NCBI RefSeq assembly: GCF_015291705.1
Contig: NZ_CP030050.1
Coordinates: 868,001-932,000 of the forward strand
Length of the DNA stretch: 64,000 nt
Source of the DNA: Bradyrhizobium arachidis
GTDB taxonomy: Bacteria > Pseudomonadota > Alphaproteobacteria > Rhizobiales > Xanthobacteraceae
Direction: 5' to 3'
Part shown: positions 24,823 through 33,980 of the stretch, in pieces
Layout of the letters: each line of letters starts with the position of its first letter
How positions within the stretch are numbered: position 1 is the first letter of the stretch
Notes under the pieces: generated by a model
What the model was told of the DNA's origin: nothing
The model's input: only the letters and a program-made list of their open reading frames with translations
Databases searched by the model: none
Made by a program: the position numbers and the translations under genes

Positions 24823-25683
24823 ATGCGACTCGTAAGCTATCTCCTGGACGGAGAGCCGCGCTATGGCGCGGCCGTTGAAGGCGGCGTGGTCGATCTGACC
24901 AAGCGCATCGGCCGCGACTTTTCCGACGTGAAGGCGCTGATCGCCGCGAACGCGCTGGCCGACGCGCAAGAGGCCGCGGCCGGACAGAAGCCGGATCACG
25001 CGCTGGAAGATCTCGTCCTGCTGCCGCCGGTGCTGGCGCCGGAAAAGCTCTGGTGCATCGGCGTCAACTACGCCGAGCGCAACGCCGAATATAAAGACAA
25101 TTCCGACCTGCCCAAATATCCGAGCCTGTTCGTGCGCAGCATGTCGTCGATGACCGGCTCCGGCCAGCCGCTGGAGAAGCCTGAGGTCTCGGATCAACTC
25201 GACTACGAAGGCGAGCTCGTCATCGTGATCGGGCAGGGCGGCCGTCACATCCCGCGCGAGAAGGCGTGGGCGCACATCTTCGGCATGACGCTGTGCAACG
25301 AGGGCACGATCCGCGACTGGCTGCGCCACGGCAAGTTCAACGTCACGCAGGGCAAGAATTTCGATCGCTCCGGCAGCATCGGGCCGTGGATCGTCACCGC
25401 GGACGAGCTCGATCCGCGCGGGCCGCACGACATCATCACCCGCGTCAACGGCGAGGTGCGGCAGCAGGACACGACCGAGCGGCTGATGTTCCCGTTCGAC
25501 TTCCTGATTTCCTATCTCTCCACCTTCGCTACCCTAAAGCCCGGCGACATGATCGTGACGGGCACGCCGACGGGCGCCGGCGCGCGGTTCGACCCGCCGC
25601 GCTGGCTCAAGGTCGGCGATGTCGTCGAGGTCGAATCGACGCACCTCGGCGTGCTGCGCAACACCGTCGCCGCGGAGAGTTAA
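24823..25683 (+). CDS. Fumarylacetoacetate hydrolase family protein (HpaG-like)
   Basis: The product (286 residues) has the C-terminal FAH domain: WCIGVNYAERNAEYK, metal-binding DYEGELVIVIG, and MIVTGTPTGAGA. It may act as hydrolase, isomerase or decarboxylase on an open-chain product of aromatic-ring cleavage. GGAGGAAACGACA directly before the ATG at 24823 is the best ribosome binding site of this operon and rules out the earlier start. Confidence 0.9.
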   Translation: MRLVSYLLDGEPRYGAAVEGGVVDLTKRIGRDFSDVKALIAANALADAQEAAAGQKPDHALEDLVLLPPVLAPEKLWCIGVNYAERNAEYKDNSDLPKYPSLFVRSMSSMTGSGQPLEKPEVSDQLDYEGELVIVIGQGGRHIPREKAWAHIFGMTLCNEGTIRDWLRHGKFNVTQGKNFDRSGSIGPWIVTADELDPRGPHDIITRVNGEVRQQDTTERLMFPFDFLISYLSTFATLKPGDMIVTGTPTGAGARFDPPRWLKVGDVVEVESTHLGVLRNTVAAES

Positions 25684-25686
25684 ATC

Positions 25687-26490
25687 ATGCTGGATGCCGC
25701 GACGATCGAACGCCTAGCCGCGCGCCTCGACGAGGCTGAGCGCACCAAGGCGCTGATCCCGATGTTCTCGAAAGAGTATCCCGACTTCAGCATCGAGGAC
25801 GCCTACGCCATCCAGCGCGCCTGGACAAAACTCCAGCTCGGCCGCGGCCGCGTCATCAGGGGACACAAGATCGGCCTGACCTCGAAGGCGATGCAGAATG
25901 CGGTCGGCATCAACGAGCCCGATTACGGCGTGCTGTTCGCCGACATGTTCTATGCCGATGCGACGCCGATCCCGTTCGACCGCTTCCATGCGCCGCGCAT
26001 CGAGGTCGAGCTCGCCTTCGTGCTGAAGGCGCCGCTGCGCGGACCCGACTGCACCATCTTCGACGTGCTCAACGCCACCGATTACGTCACGCCGGCGCTG
26101 GAGATCCTGGAGACGCGCATGCATCGCGTCGACCCTGAAACGGGCAAGACGCGCAAGGTGATGGACACGATCTCGGACAATGCAGCCAATGCCGCGCTGG
26201 TGCTCGGCGGCCGGCCGATCCGTCCGATGGATGCGGACCTGCGCTGGATCGGCGCGCTGCTGTTCCGCAACGGCGAGGTCGAGGAGACCGGCCTTGCCGC
26301 CGGTGTGCTCAACCATCCCGCCAATGGCATCGCCTGGCTCGCCAATCGCCTCGCGCCGCATGACGAGCATCTCGCGGCCGGCGAGGTGGTGCTGGCAGGA
26401 TCGTTCACGCGGCCCGTCGACATCCGCCGCGGCGACACGTTCCACGCGGACTACGGCGCGTTCGGCTCGGTGTCGTGCCAGTTCGTCTGA
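25687..26490 (+). CDS. 2-oxo-4-enoate hydratase/decarboxylase (HpaH/MhpD family)
   Basis: The 267-residue protein matches 2-oxohept-3-ene-1,7-dioate hydratase and the related 4-oxalocrotonate decarboxylases: [23 protein letters not shown], then [13 protein letters not shown] with the metal-binding Glu residues. It would hydrate or decarboxylate the oxo-dienoate of a meta-cleavage pathway. It is 3 bases after the FAH-type gene. Confidence 0.88.
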   Translation: MLDAATIERLAARLDEAERTKALIPMFSKEYPDFSIEDAYAIQRAWTKLQLGRGRVIRGHKIGLTSKAMQNAVGINEPDYGVLFADMFYADATPIPFDRFHAPRIEVELAFVLKAPLRGPDCTIFDVLNATDYVTPALEILETRMHRVDPETGKTRKVMDTISDNAANAALVLGGRPIRPMDADLRWIGALLFRNGEVEETGLAAGVLNHPANGIAWLANRLAPHDEHLAAGEVVLAGSFTRPVDIRRGDTFHADYGAFGSVSCQFV

Positions 26491-26515
26491 ACCAACAACA
26501 AGCAGGGAGCGCATC

Positions 26516-26899
26516 ATGACACGGCGCAAGAGCATCCATATCGGCGGCTTCAAGCACGCCAATCCGATCCCGAACGCCTGCCGCATCGGCAATCTCGTGA
26601 TGTCCGGCGTCATCCTCGGCCGCGATGCGGCCGGCGTGATGCCCGAGAGTCTCGATGCGCAATGCGCCAACATGTTCGCGCATATGAAGGCGACGGTGGA
26701 AGCCGCCGGCGGCACCACCGACGACATCATCAAGATGACCGTGTGGCTGAAGGATCGCACGCAACGCGGCCCGGTCAATGTCGAGTGGTTGAAGATGTTT
26801 CCGGACGAGCATTCGCGCCCGGCACGCCACGCGCTGCCGATGGACAACATGGATGGCGGCGCGCTGGTGCAGTGCGACTTCACCGCCGTGATCGACTGA
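26516..26899 (+). CDS. RidA/YjgF-family deaminase
   Basis: The 127-residue protein has GNLVMSGVILGRD, ANMFAHMKATVEAAGGTTDDIIKMTVWLKD and RPARHAL containing the RidA arginine. RidA proteins hydrolyse enamines/imines; 2-aminomuconate deaminases (AmnD/NbaF) belong to this family, which fits the neighbouring hydratase. The C-terminal Glu of canonical RidA is Asp here (VQCDFTAV). Confidence 0.88.
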   Translation: MTRRKSIHIGGFKHANPIPNACRIGNLVMSGVILGRDAAGVMPESLDAQCANMFAHMKATVEAAGGTTDDIIKMTVWLKDRTQRGPVNVEWLKMFPDEHSRPARHALPMDNMDGGALVQCDFTAVID

Positions 26900-26912
26900 G
26901 GAGTTTTTGCGC

Positions 26913-27788
26913 ATGCCGACCTATCTGCCGTTCGATCCCAATCCGCGCCGCCCGGTGAAGGCTCCGCCGCCGAAGACCGTCGACAGCCAGTTCCACGTGC
27001 TCGGTCCGATCGACAAATATCCGGAGCGTCCCGGCGCCGCCTATCGGATGCCGACGGCCACCTGGGAGGCGGCGCTCCGCATGCACAAGACGCTCGGCAT
27101 CGAGCGCGGCATCATCGTGCAGACCACGACCTACGGCGCCGACCATGCCGTCGTGCTCGACGGCCTCGCCGCGATGGGCCCGAACTATCGCGGCTGCGCC
27201 AACGCGCTGGTGTTCGCCGAGGCGAGCGACTCGTATCTCGCCAAGCTGCATGACGCCGGCGTGCGCGGCGCGCGCTTCAGTTTCCGCCAGGAGCTCGGCG
27301 CGGTGCTGTCGGATGCCGATTTCGCCCGCGCCATCGCCCGGATCCGCGAGCTCGGCTGGTACGTCAAGATCCAGCCGGAGAAGGACGGCATCGTCTCCAG
27401 CGTCGCCCAGTACGAGAATCTCGACGTGCCCGTGCTGATCGACCACATGGCGCGCCCTGATCCGGAAGCCGGCAAGAACGATCCGAATTTGCGCAAGATG
27501 CTGGAGCTGCTCAAGAAGGGCAATTTCTGGGTCATGCTGTCGCTTGGTGAGAAGACCTCGAAGGCCGGCGCTCCCTACGACGACGTGATCCCGATCGCGC
27601 GCACCTATATCGAGGCGGCCATCGACCGCTGCGTCTGGGCCAGCGACTGGCCGCACCCGGTCTCCGTCAAGCAGCCGCCGAACGATGCCGATCTGCTCGA
27701 GCTGATGTACCGCTATGCGCCCGATCAGGCGGAGCTGGAGAAGATTCTGGTGCACAATCCGGCCAAGCTGTTCGGGTTTCCGGACTAG
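26913..27788 (+). CDS. Amidohydrolase-2 family metal-dependent hydrolase
   Basis: The product (291 residues from the ATG at 26913) is a TIM-barrel protein of the family that includes ACMSD and LigI lactonase. Motifs are VDSQFHVLG (DSQFH in place of the usual HxH), VLIDHMARPD and CVWASDWPHPV. GAGGAG lies about 9 bases upstream of this ATG. As last gene of the operon it may hydrolyse a lactone or decarboxylate an intermediate. Confidence 0.87.
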   Translation: MPTYLPFDPNPRRPVKAPPPKTVDSQFHVLGPIDKYPERPGAAYRMPTATWEAALRMHKTLGIERGIIVQTTTYGADHAVVLDGLAAMGPNYRGCANALVFAEASDSYLAKLHDAGVRGARFSFRQELGAVLSDADFARAIARIRELGWYVKIQPEKDGIVSSVAQYENLDVPVLIDHMARPDPEAGKNDPNLRKMLELLKKGNFWVMLSLGEKTSKAGAPYDDVIPIARTYIEAAIDRCVWASDWPHPVSVKQPPNDADLLELMYRYAPDQAELEKILVHNPAKLFGFPD

Positions 27789-27812
27789 CGGTTGGACCAC
27801 CGCGCTTCGCCT

Positions 27813-27849
27813 CGTGCCGGCCTGCGCCTGACGACGCGGAGCCGGCACG
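27813..27849 (+). terminator. Probable terminator of the catabolic operon
   Basis: CGTGCCGGC and GCCGGCACG form a perfect 9-bp stem with a 19-base loop, followed by ATCATTTT. It lies 25 bases after the last gene. The long loop and short T-run make it a moderate candidate. Confidence 0.45.
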
Positions 27850-28017
27850 ATCATTTTGGCCGGCATCTCCGTATTAATCCCGAGATAACACCCGCGGCCC
27901 ATTCGTGGCGTAAATGAGTTCCTTAACAGATTTGCTCTAATTTTCGGCATTCCCACCTCGTGACGGCAGCCGCCCTGTTTTTTCGAGCGCGGCGCCCAAC
28001 AACACCGAAGAGGCAGA

Positions 28018-29727
28018 ATGCCGGCTCTCAAGAAGCTGATTTCCCTTCGTTCGATTGGCGCCAAGCTCGCTCTGATGACCATGGTCGCCGCCATCTGCAT
28101 GGCGCTGGTCGCCTCGACCGTACTGTGGATCGCCCGCGGCCAGCTTGTCACCGAGCGCGTCGAGAAGGCGCACGCCGCTGTCGATATCGTGTGGAACCTC
28201 GCCGACGGCTATTACAAGGCCTACAAGGCCGGCCAGATGACCGAGGAAGAGGCCAAGAAGCGCTTCCTCGAAGCCAATAATTACGTCTGGTACGAAGACC
28301 ACACCAACTACGCGTACATCTACGATTACGAGACAGGGCTCTGCGTCTCCAATCCCGGCATTCCGCAATTCGTCGGCAAGGACATGCGTCCGAACAAGGA
28401 TGCCAACGGCATGCTGTTCGCGGTCGCGCTGATGGACATTGCCAGAAAGGGCCAGGGCACCCTGCGCTATTCGTTCCGGCGCAGCGGCAGCGATGCCACG
28501 CCCTTGGACAAGGTCGCGTTCACGCGCGGTTTCGCGCCGTGGAACCTGATGATCGGCTCGGCCGAATACATGTCGGAGGTGGATAATTCCTTCTGGTCGA
28601 TGGTGCAGACCGCCTCGATCGTCATCGCCGTCCTGATGTTGATCTCGATCGCGATCGCCTGGGCCGTCGGCCGCAGCGTGGTCAAGCCGCTGTCTGCCCT
28701 GAAGGAGCGCATGGCCTCGCTCAGCGCAGGTCAGCTCGAGGCGCCCGTCGCGCATGCCGACCGCCACGACGAGATCGGCGAGATGGCGCGGACCGTTGAA
28801 GTGTTCCGCGACGCCATGATCGAGACCGGCCGCCTGCGCGAGGAACATGCGCTCGCCGAGCAGCGTCAAGTCGAAGCGCGCAAGGCCGACATGAACCGGC
28901 TGGCCGATCAGTTCGAGCGCGAGGTCGGTGAGATCATCGAGCTCGTCTCGGTCGCGGCCGGCCAGCTCGAGACGTCGTCGACCACGTTGTCGAAGACCGC
29001 CGATACTGTCTCGCAGGTCTCGAACCGCGCCTCCACGGCGTCGGGCGAGGCGTCGTCGAACGTGCATTCGGTGGCCGCGGCGAGCGAGGAGCTTGCCTCC
29101 TCGATCGGCGAGATCAGCCGTCAGGTCGAAACCTCCGCGCGGATCGCGGGCGAGGCCGTCAGCCAGGCGCAGAAGACCGACGCGCGCATCAGCGAGCTGT
29201 CGCAGGCCGCGGGCCGGATCGGCGACGTCGTCGATCTCATCCAGACCATCGCCGGCCAAACCAATCTGCTGGCGCTCAATGCCACCATCGAGGCCGCACG
29301 CGCCGGCGATGCCGGCCGTGGCTTTGCCGTGGTCGCCTCCGAAGTGAAGTCGCTCGCCGAGCAAACCGCAAAAGCGACCGACGAGATCAGCCAGCAGATC
29401 GCCGACATCCAGTCCGCAACGCGCGATTCGGTCACGGCGATCAAGGAGATCGGGACGACCATCGGACGCATCTCGGAAATCGCCGCGGCGATCTCGACCT
29501 CGGTCGAGCAGCAGGGCTCGGCGACGCAGGAGATCTCCCGTAACGTCCAGCGTGCAGCCGCCGGCACCTCGCAGGTCGAAGCCAGCATCGCCGACGTCCA
29601 GCGCGGTGCCTCCGAGACCGGCGGTGCCTCCGCGCAGGTCCAGGCGGCCGCGCAATCGCTCGCAGGCGAAAGCGCACGCCTCAAGCGCGGCGTCGCCGGC
29701 TTCATGAACTCGATCAGGGCGGCGTGA
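28018..29727 (+). CDS. Methyl-accepting chemotaxis protein with Cache sensor
   Basis: The 569-residue chemoreceptor has a first membrane span at about 17-40, a periplasmic single-Cache domain ([39 protein letters not shown]), a second span at about 197-217, HAMP, and a signalling domain with the hairpin tip [22 protein letters not shown]. There is no C-terminal pentapeptide for CheR tethering. The ligand is unknown; the small-molecule/carboxylate-type Cache fits the catabolic operon upstream, but the 229-base gap contains a terminator. Confidence 0.93.
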   Translation: MPALKKLISLRSIGAKLALMTMVAAICMALVASTVLWIARGQLVTERVEKAHAAVDIVWNLADGYYKAYKAGQMTEEEAKKRFLEANNYVWYEDHTNYAYIYDYETGLCVSNPGIPQFVGKDMRPNKDANGMLFAVALMDIARKGQGTLRYSFRRSGSDATPLDKVAFTRGFAPWNLMIGSAEYMSEVDNSFWSMVQTASIVIAVLMLISIAIAWAVGRSVVKPLSALKERMASLSAGQLEAPVAHADRHDEIGEMARTVEVFRDAMIETGRLREEHALAEQRQVEARKADMNRLADQFEREVGEIIELVSVAAGQLETSSTTLSKTADTVSQVSNRASTASGEASSNVHSVAAASEELASSIGEISRQVETSARIAGEAVSQAQKTDARISELSQAAGRIGDVVDLIQTIAGQTNLLALNATIEAARAGDAGRGFAVVASEVKSLAEQTAKATDEISQQIADIQSATRDSVTAIKEIGTTIGRISEIAAAISTSVEQQGSATQEISRNVQRAAAGTSQVEASIADVQRGASETGGASAQVQAAAQSLAGESARLKRGVAGFMNSIRAA

Positions 29728-29741
29728 GCGGCTTCAACGCG

Positions 29742-29845
29742 GCCATCCTTCGAGACGCCCGCTACGCGGACTCCTCGGGATGAGGTCCTGTGTTGCTGTT
29801 AGACCCTCGTGGTGAGGAGCCCGCCAACGGCGGGCGTCTCGAACC
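29742..29845. repeat. Dispersed inverted repeat, CATCCTTCGAGACG type, second copy
   Basis: CATCCTTCGAGACGCCCGC and its mirror GCGGGCGTCTCGAACC enclose inner arms CTCCTCGGGATGAGG and CCTCGTGGTGAGGAG, now imperfect. It matches the elements at 19186 and 37396 and lies between convergent genes. Confidence 0.8.
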
Positions 29846-29871
29846 ATAAAGGCCAAGAACTCTCACAGTGC

Positions 29872-30885
29872 TCAGGCACTCACCGCCGGCTGCTGCGTCA
29901 GCCGATCCCGCACCTCGGCTGCGATCTCGAACGAGCGCAGCCGGGCGGCGTGGTCGTAGATCTGGCCCGTGGTCATCAATTCGTCCGCGCCGGTCTCGGC
30001 GATCAGCGCCCTCAATTTCTCTTCCACCACGGCGGGCGAGCCGACCGCGGAGCAGGACAGCGACTGCCCGACGCCGGCCTTCTCGGCCGGCGACCACAGC
30101 GTATCCATGTCTTCGACTGGCGGCGGCAGAGGTCCCGGCGTGCCGCGGCGCAGGTTGATGAACTGCTGCTGCAGTGAGGAGAACATGCGCTGCGCCTCCG
30201 CGTCGCTGTCGGCGGCGAACACGTTGACGCCGATCATCGCATAGGGCTTGTCGAGCTGCGCCGACGGCTCGAAGCGCGCACGATATTCGCGCAGTGCCGG
30301 CATCATCATCTGCGGCGCGAAATGCGAGGCGAAGGCGAAGGGCAGGCCGAGCATCGCCGCAAGCTGCGCGCCAAACGTGCTCGATCCCAGGATCCAGAGC
30401 GGCACCTTCGTCCCCATGCCGGGCACGGCGCGGATCGCCTGGTTCGGCTGCACGTCACCGAGCAGCGCCTGCAATTCCAGCACGTCATGCGGAAAATTCT
30501 CGGACGTGGTGGCGAGATCGCGCCGCAGGGCCCGCGCCGTGAACTGGTCGGTGCCCGGGGCGCGGCCAAGGCCGAGATCGATCCGCCCGGGATAAAGCGA
30601 TTCCAGCGTGCCGAACTGCTCGGCGATGACAAGCGGTGAATGGTTCGGCAGCATGATCCCGCCGGACCCGACGCGGATGGTTTTAGTGCCGCCCGCGACA
30701 TGCCCGATCACCACCGATGTCGCCGCGCTCGCGATCCCCGTCATGTTGTGATGCTCGGCCAGCCAGAAGCGCTTGAAGCCCCAGCGTTCCGCATGCTGGG
30801 CAAGGTCGAGCGAATTGCGGAACGCCTGCGTCGCATCGCCGCCCTGGCGGATGGGTGCGAGGTCGAGCACGGAGAAGGGGATCAT
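29872..30885 (-). CDS. LLM-class flavin-dependent monooxygenase
   Basis: The product (337 residues from the ATG at 30885) matches luciferase-like monooxygenases of the single-component MsnO8-like type: [42 protein letters not shown] and the [14 protein letters not shown] block. The frame extends about 30 codons upstream without similarity, so the internal ATG is chosen; GGAC/GAGAGG lies upstream. It uses FMNH2 supplied elsewhere; the substrate is unknown. Confidence 0.87.
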   Translation of the reverse strand: MIPFSVLDLAPIRQGGDATQAFRNSLDLAQHAERWGFKRFWLAEHHNMTGIASAATSVVIGHVAGGTKTIRVGSGGIMLPNHSPLVIAEQFGTLESLYPGRIDLGLGRAPGTDQFTARALRRDLATTSENFPHDVLELQALLGDVQPNQAIRAVPGMGTKVPLWILGSSTFGAQLAAMLGLPFAFASHFAPQMMMPALREYRARFEPSAQLDKPYAMIGVNVFAADSDAEAQRMFSSLQQQFINLRRGTPGPLPPPVEDMDTLWSPAEKAGVGQSLSCSAVGSPAVVEEKLRALIAETGADELMTTGQIYDHAARLRSFEIAAEVRDRLTQQPAVSA

Positions 30886-31058
30886 GCGAGAGGTCCGGTG
30901 ATGGGCGCAGCGCGCCGGGGCTCCATATGTAATACCGTCCCGGGCAGATGTTAGCGTTGCAGTGCGATTGGACACGCAACGATACCATTCGGAATTGTCG
31001 TAGGTGACCGGCGAACTGCCCGGACGACGTTTTCGATCCAGCGGACTTCCGCGCAGGT

Positions 31059-31072
31059 TTGACCTACGTCAA
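31059..31072. promoter_or_regulatory. FNR/FixK-type box
   Basis: TTGACCTACGTCAA fits the TTGA-N6-TCAA consensus recognised by FNR/FixK proteins in alphaproteobacteria. It is centred 75 bases before the ATG of the small gene at 31141, allowing a class II promoter. Low-oxygen control is inferred. Confidence 0.6.
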
Positions 31073-31140
31073 CATTCGGAACCTGGCTTCATTTTCATTG
31101 CCGGCATTGGCTGCTTCGATTTTCTTCCAGGAGAGATGTC

Positions 31141-31317
31141 ATGGCCGATTCGACCAAGCTCTCGGTTGAGAAAGCGCTCGAAAAGATACGTCAGCGCGAC
31201 GAGCCGAAATCAGAGAATTCGCGCCTCGATGAAAAAACCGACGCTCTCAACGAAGAGATCAAGCGCATGAGAGCACAAAGGCTCCGCCTTGAACGAGGAC
31301 AGGGGAAGCGTGGCTGA
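31141..31317 (+). CDS. Small charged helical protein
   Basis: A 58-residue frame (MADSTKLSVEKALEKIRQRD...) begins after a good AGGAGA ribosome binding site. It is rich in Lys, Glu and Arg with heptad-like Leu/Ile spacing (LDEKTDALNEEIKRMRAQRLRLE), suggesting a coiled coil. It lies 69 bases after a FixK-type box. I do not recognise the family; it is short but has all signs of a real gene. Confidence 0.6.
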   Translation: MADSTKLSVEKALEKIRQRDEPKSENSRLDEKTDALNEEIKRMRAQRLRLERGQGKRG

Positions 31318-31517
31318 ACGGCGCCTTTCTTGGTAGATGGATAAGGGCAAGACCCGCGGTCGCCATGTCGCTTGGCGTCCGTTTGCGACGACGCGGCCTT
31401 CGTTCACAACCCTGTTATTGCGACCTATGGCGCCCTTTGTCTCAACTGGGCGTTTTGCGCCTGTTGTTGTACCCTTGCCGGAGCCAAGCCATTGCACGGT
31501 CGCCCGGAGGACCTGAC

Positions 31518-32006
31518 ATGACCACGGTCGTCTTTAACCGCCGCACCCTCCTCGCCGCCGGCGGCACTCTCCTTGCAGCCGGCGCATCCGGGCTTTTGGT
31601 GCCCGCCCGTGCCGAAGGCCTCGCGCCGACCGAAACCATGTCGGGCGGGGCGAACAATTATCGCAGGGGCGCGCCGATCGTGGAGCGGATCGGCAAGGGC
31701 GGCTTCTGGATGAGCGGCACCGTGCGCCGCGCCGGCGACGGGGCGCCGCTCGCCGGACAGCGCATCCAGATCTGGGCGCACACGGTCGAAGGCCAGGAGC
31801 ACGAGCCGCAAAGTCACGGCGCCACGCTCACCGACAAGGATGGCAAGTTCCGCCTCGAGATGCCGCAGATCATTCCGATCTTCGGCCAGCCGCACGGTCA
31901 CCTCGCCTATGACAGCGGTGAATTCAAGACCGTGTTCCTGCGGCCGGTGATGCGGAGCCCGAAGGAAACCAGCCTCGAGGCGCACTTCGTCCTTCAGTCC
32001 GCCTGA
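31518..32006 (+). CDS. Exported intradiol-dioxygenase-like protein
   Basis: The product (162 residues) has an N-terminal NRRTLLAAGGTLLAAGASGLLVPARA, a probable Tat-type signal with one Arg pair, then a beta-sandwich core like intradiol ring-cleavage dioxygenases: WMSGTVRRAGDGAPLAGQRIQIWAH, TDKDGKFRLEMP and QPHGHLAY. It is much shorter than catalytic intradiol enzymes and the iron ligands are only partly evident. GGAGG precedes the ATG. It is followed after 12 bases by a cytochrome-like membrane protein, a likely partner. Confidence 0.75.
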   Translation: MTTVVFNRRTLLAAGGTLLAAGASGLLVPARAEGLAPTETMSGGANNYRRGAPIVERIGKGGFWMSGTVRRAGDGAPLAGQRIQIWAHTVEGQEHEPQSHGATLTDKDGKFRLEMPQIIPIFGQPHGHLAYDSGEFKTVFLRPVMRSPKETSLEAHFVLQSA

Positions 32007-32018
32007 GCGAACCAGCGA

Positions 32019-32651
32019 ATGACGGGGTGGAAGCTCGCCCGGGTGATCCTGATCTGGGTTGCCCTTGCTTTAGTCATTGGCGTGCCGATCGCCGCCGCCG
32101 CAACAAGCGAGCAACTCGCATGGCGCGGTCCGGTCTACATCCTCGCCGGCTTCGCCGGGATCGTTGCCCTCGCGCTCGTGCTCGTTCAGCCCCTGCTGAT
32201 CGGTGGATATCTGCCGGGGTTCTCGGCCTATCGCGGACGGCGTGCGCATCACTGGATCGGCGGCGCGCTTGCGCTGGCGATCGTGATCCACGTCGCTGGC
32301 CTCTGGGTCACCAGTCCACCTGATATGATCGACGCGCTGACCTACACATCGCCGACGCCATTCTCTCCCTTTGGCGTCACCGCCATGTGGGCCATCTTCG
32401 CCGTCGCGCTACTGGCCCTCCTGCGCCGGCGATTGGGCCTGCGGCCGCGAACCTGGCGCTTCGTTCATATGCCGCTGGCGGTCGTCATCGTCGCCGGCAG
32501 CGTCGCCCATTGCCTGCTGATCGAGGGGACGATGGAGACGATCTCGAAGGCGGCGTTGTGTGCGCTGGTGCTTGCGGCGACCGTCAAGGCCATGATTGAT
32601 CTTCAGGTGTGGCGAAAGCGAAGGACGCTGCGCGGCAGTGAGCCCGCGTAG
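32019..32651 (+). CDS. Ferric-reductase-like transmembrane protein
   Basis: The 210-residue protein has about six membrane helices and paired His residues in RRAHHWIGG, VIHVAGLW, RFVHMPL and VAHCLLIEG, the pattern of haem-b ligands in the ferric reductase-like domain (PF01794). It probably passes electrons across the membrane to the exported protein encoded just upstream. Its TAG stop is formed by the first bases of a palindromic repeat. Confidence 0.8.
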   Translation: MTGWKLARVILIWVALALVIGVPIAAAATSEQLAWRGPVYILAGFAGIVALALVLVQPLLIGGYLPGFSAYRGRRAHHWIGGALALAIVIHVAGLWVTSPPDMIDALTYTSPTPFSPFGVTAMWAIFAVALLALLRRRLGLRPRTWRFVHMPLAVVIVAGSVAHCLLIEGTMETISKAALCALVLAATVKAMIDLQVWRKRRTLRGSEPA

Positions 32652-32732
32652 GTTGGGTAGAGCGAAGCGAAACCCATCGCACTCTGTCCGCGCGGAAGCA
32701 TGATGGGTTTCGCTTCGCTCTACCCATCCTAC
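32648..32732. repeat. Dispersed palindromic repeat, GTAGGATGGGTAGAGCGAAGCG type
   Basis: 31-bp arms with a single mismatch (GTAGGTTGGGTAGAGCGAAG.. and complement) enclose a 23-base centre. A second copy with 33-bp perfect arms is at 33976-34064. The left end supplies the stop codon of the preceding gene. Confidence 0.85.
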
Positions 32733-32781
32733 GAGCTGCGCTTTGCTTGCCGCAGATTGCGGCGGGGCGTATCCTCGCGCA

Positions 32782-33255
32782 ATGGCTGTCACTGCCCCCG
32801 ACCTGAAAGCGTTCCTGCTCGCAACGCCATTCTTCGGCGGTCTTGCGGACCCCAGCCTCGAGCTCCTGATGTCGATGCTGGTCGAGCGACGCTTCGGGGC
32901 CGGCGCAATTGTCGTCGCGGAAGGCGAGCCGGGACGCTCGATGTTCATCGTCAAGTCCGGTCGCCTCGCGGTGAGCAAACGAGCGACTGCAGGGAGCGTC
33001 GTCCCGATCTCCGTTCTGGAGCCTGGTGATTTCTTCGGCGAGATGACGCTGATCGAAATGCAGAACCGCTCCGCCACGGTGATCGCGGAGATGCCGACGG
33101 TGCTGTACGAGCTGACCGCCCACAATCTCTACGCCTGCTACAAGGCCGACATCCACGCCTACGTGATCGTTCTGCAGAACATCAATCGCGAGCTGTGCCG
33201 GCGGCTGCGAAGGGCCGATGATCGGTTCGCCGGGCGGGTGGGTGATGGCAATTGA
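32782..33255 (+). CDS. Cyclic-nucleotide-binding domain protein
   Basis: The product (157 residues from the ATG at 32782) is a lone CRP-like sensor domain: FFGGLADPSLELLMSMLVERRF, EGEPGRSMFIVKSGRLAV, and the phosphate-binding-cassette region PGDFFGEMTLIEMQNRSATVIAE, where the FFGEMTLIE and RSATV parts match the family. No DNA-binding domain follows. The role is unknown. There is no obvious ribosome binding site at this start. Confidence 0.8.
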   Translation: MAVTAPDLKAFLLATPFFGGLADPSLELLMSMLVERRFGAGAIVVAEGEPGRSMFIVKSGRLAVSKRATAGSVVPISVLEPGDFFGEMTLIEMQNRSATVIAEMPTVLYELTAHNLYACYKADIHAYVIVLQNINRELCRRLRRADDRFAGRVGDGN

Positions 33256-33257
33256 TC

Positions 33258-33402
33258 ACTCGTAGGACGGTTAGAGCACTTGCGAAACCCATCCTGCTTC
33301 GCCACGGAACCGTTTCATCACCCAGCAAGGCGTCGACGACACTCGCTTCCGCCTTCGCTCGTTGAGCTCCGGCGGGCAAGTCGCTCCGCCCGTCCTGCTA
33401 GC
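33258..33402. repeat. Degenerate palindromic-repeat remnant
   Basis: CTCGTAGGACGGTTAGAGCA..GCGAAACCCATCC on the left and CGGGCAAGTCGCTCCGCCCGTCCTGC on the right recall the GTAGG..GGGTAGAGCGAAGCG and GGGCAAG families but are strongly diverged. No gene is seen here. Confidence 0.4.
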
Positions 33403-33408
33403 TGGAAG

Positions 33409-33612
33409 TCACGACTTATCGTGCGCGTACTTCTCCAGGAGCAGCCGATTATATTCGTCTCTCACGGCTCTCTTCGAAACATGCCCTTTTCGGTCTTTGG
33501 CAATCTTCAGAAGATCAGGATCAGTTGGTGCCCGTGATTTCCGCCTGAATCTCGCAAGGAGTGGGGTCGCAGGCGCCGACGTCCTTCCAAACAGCCCGTC
33601 AAACCATCCCAT
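33409..33612 (-). CDS. Small hypothetical protein
   Basis: The 67-residue protein (MGWFDGLFGRTSAPATPLLARFRRKSRAP...) has a strong ribosome binding site GGGAGGACACA directly before its ATG. The hydrophobic/aromatic N-terminus is followed by a basic C-terminal half (KIAKDRKGHVSKRAVRDEYNRLLLEKYAHDKS) that should be helical. No family recognised. Confidence 0.6.
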   Translation of the reverse strand: MGWFDGLFGRTSAPATPLLARFRRKSRAPTDPDLLKIAKDRKGHVSKRAVRDEYNRLLLEKYAHDKS

Positions 33613-33869
33613 TGTGTCCTCCCGGACAGACCGCGAAACACGACACTATCACTACGAATTTGGAGGGCAAACGGACAGTGCGGCTGCATATTTCAAATGC
33701 TCGTCACCACATGGTCCGTGGCGGGGGCGCGCCTCAAGCGGCGCAGTTCAAATGCCGGTAAGGGGCCAGGCCACAGCTCGCGCGCGTCGATGGGCCGCAA
33801 CTCCCTGCTTCGCGGATTCGTGCAATATATTCCAGGTTGTGGTGCAGGAGATGCGTTGGAGACACGCTC

Positions 33870-33980
33870 ATGCGCGCCCGTTCCTTGATCCTCGCCTTGA
33901 TCATGCAAAGCGTCGTGACGGTGTCTTTTGCGCAGGACGCCAAGAGAGCCGTGGACATCAATGAACCTGCCAGTGCGTAG
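33870..33980 (+). CDS. Possible small exported peptide, truncated by a repeat
   Basis: A 36-residue frame begins MRARSLILALIMQSVVTVSFAQ, a convincing signal peptide with cleavage after SFA, followed by only DAKRAVDINEPASA. TTGGAG lies 9 bases upstream. The TAG stop is the beginning of the palindromic repeat at 33976, so a longer secreted protein may have been cut off by repeat insertion. Confidence 0.35.
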   Translation: MRARSLILALIMQSVVTVSFAQDAKRAVDINEPASA

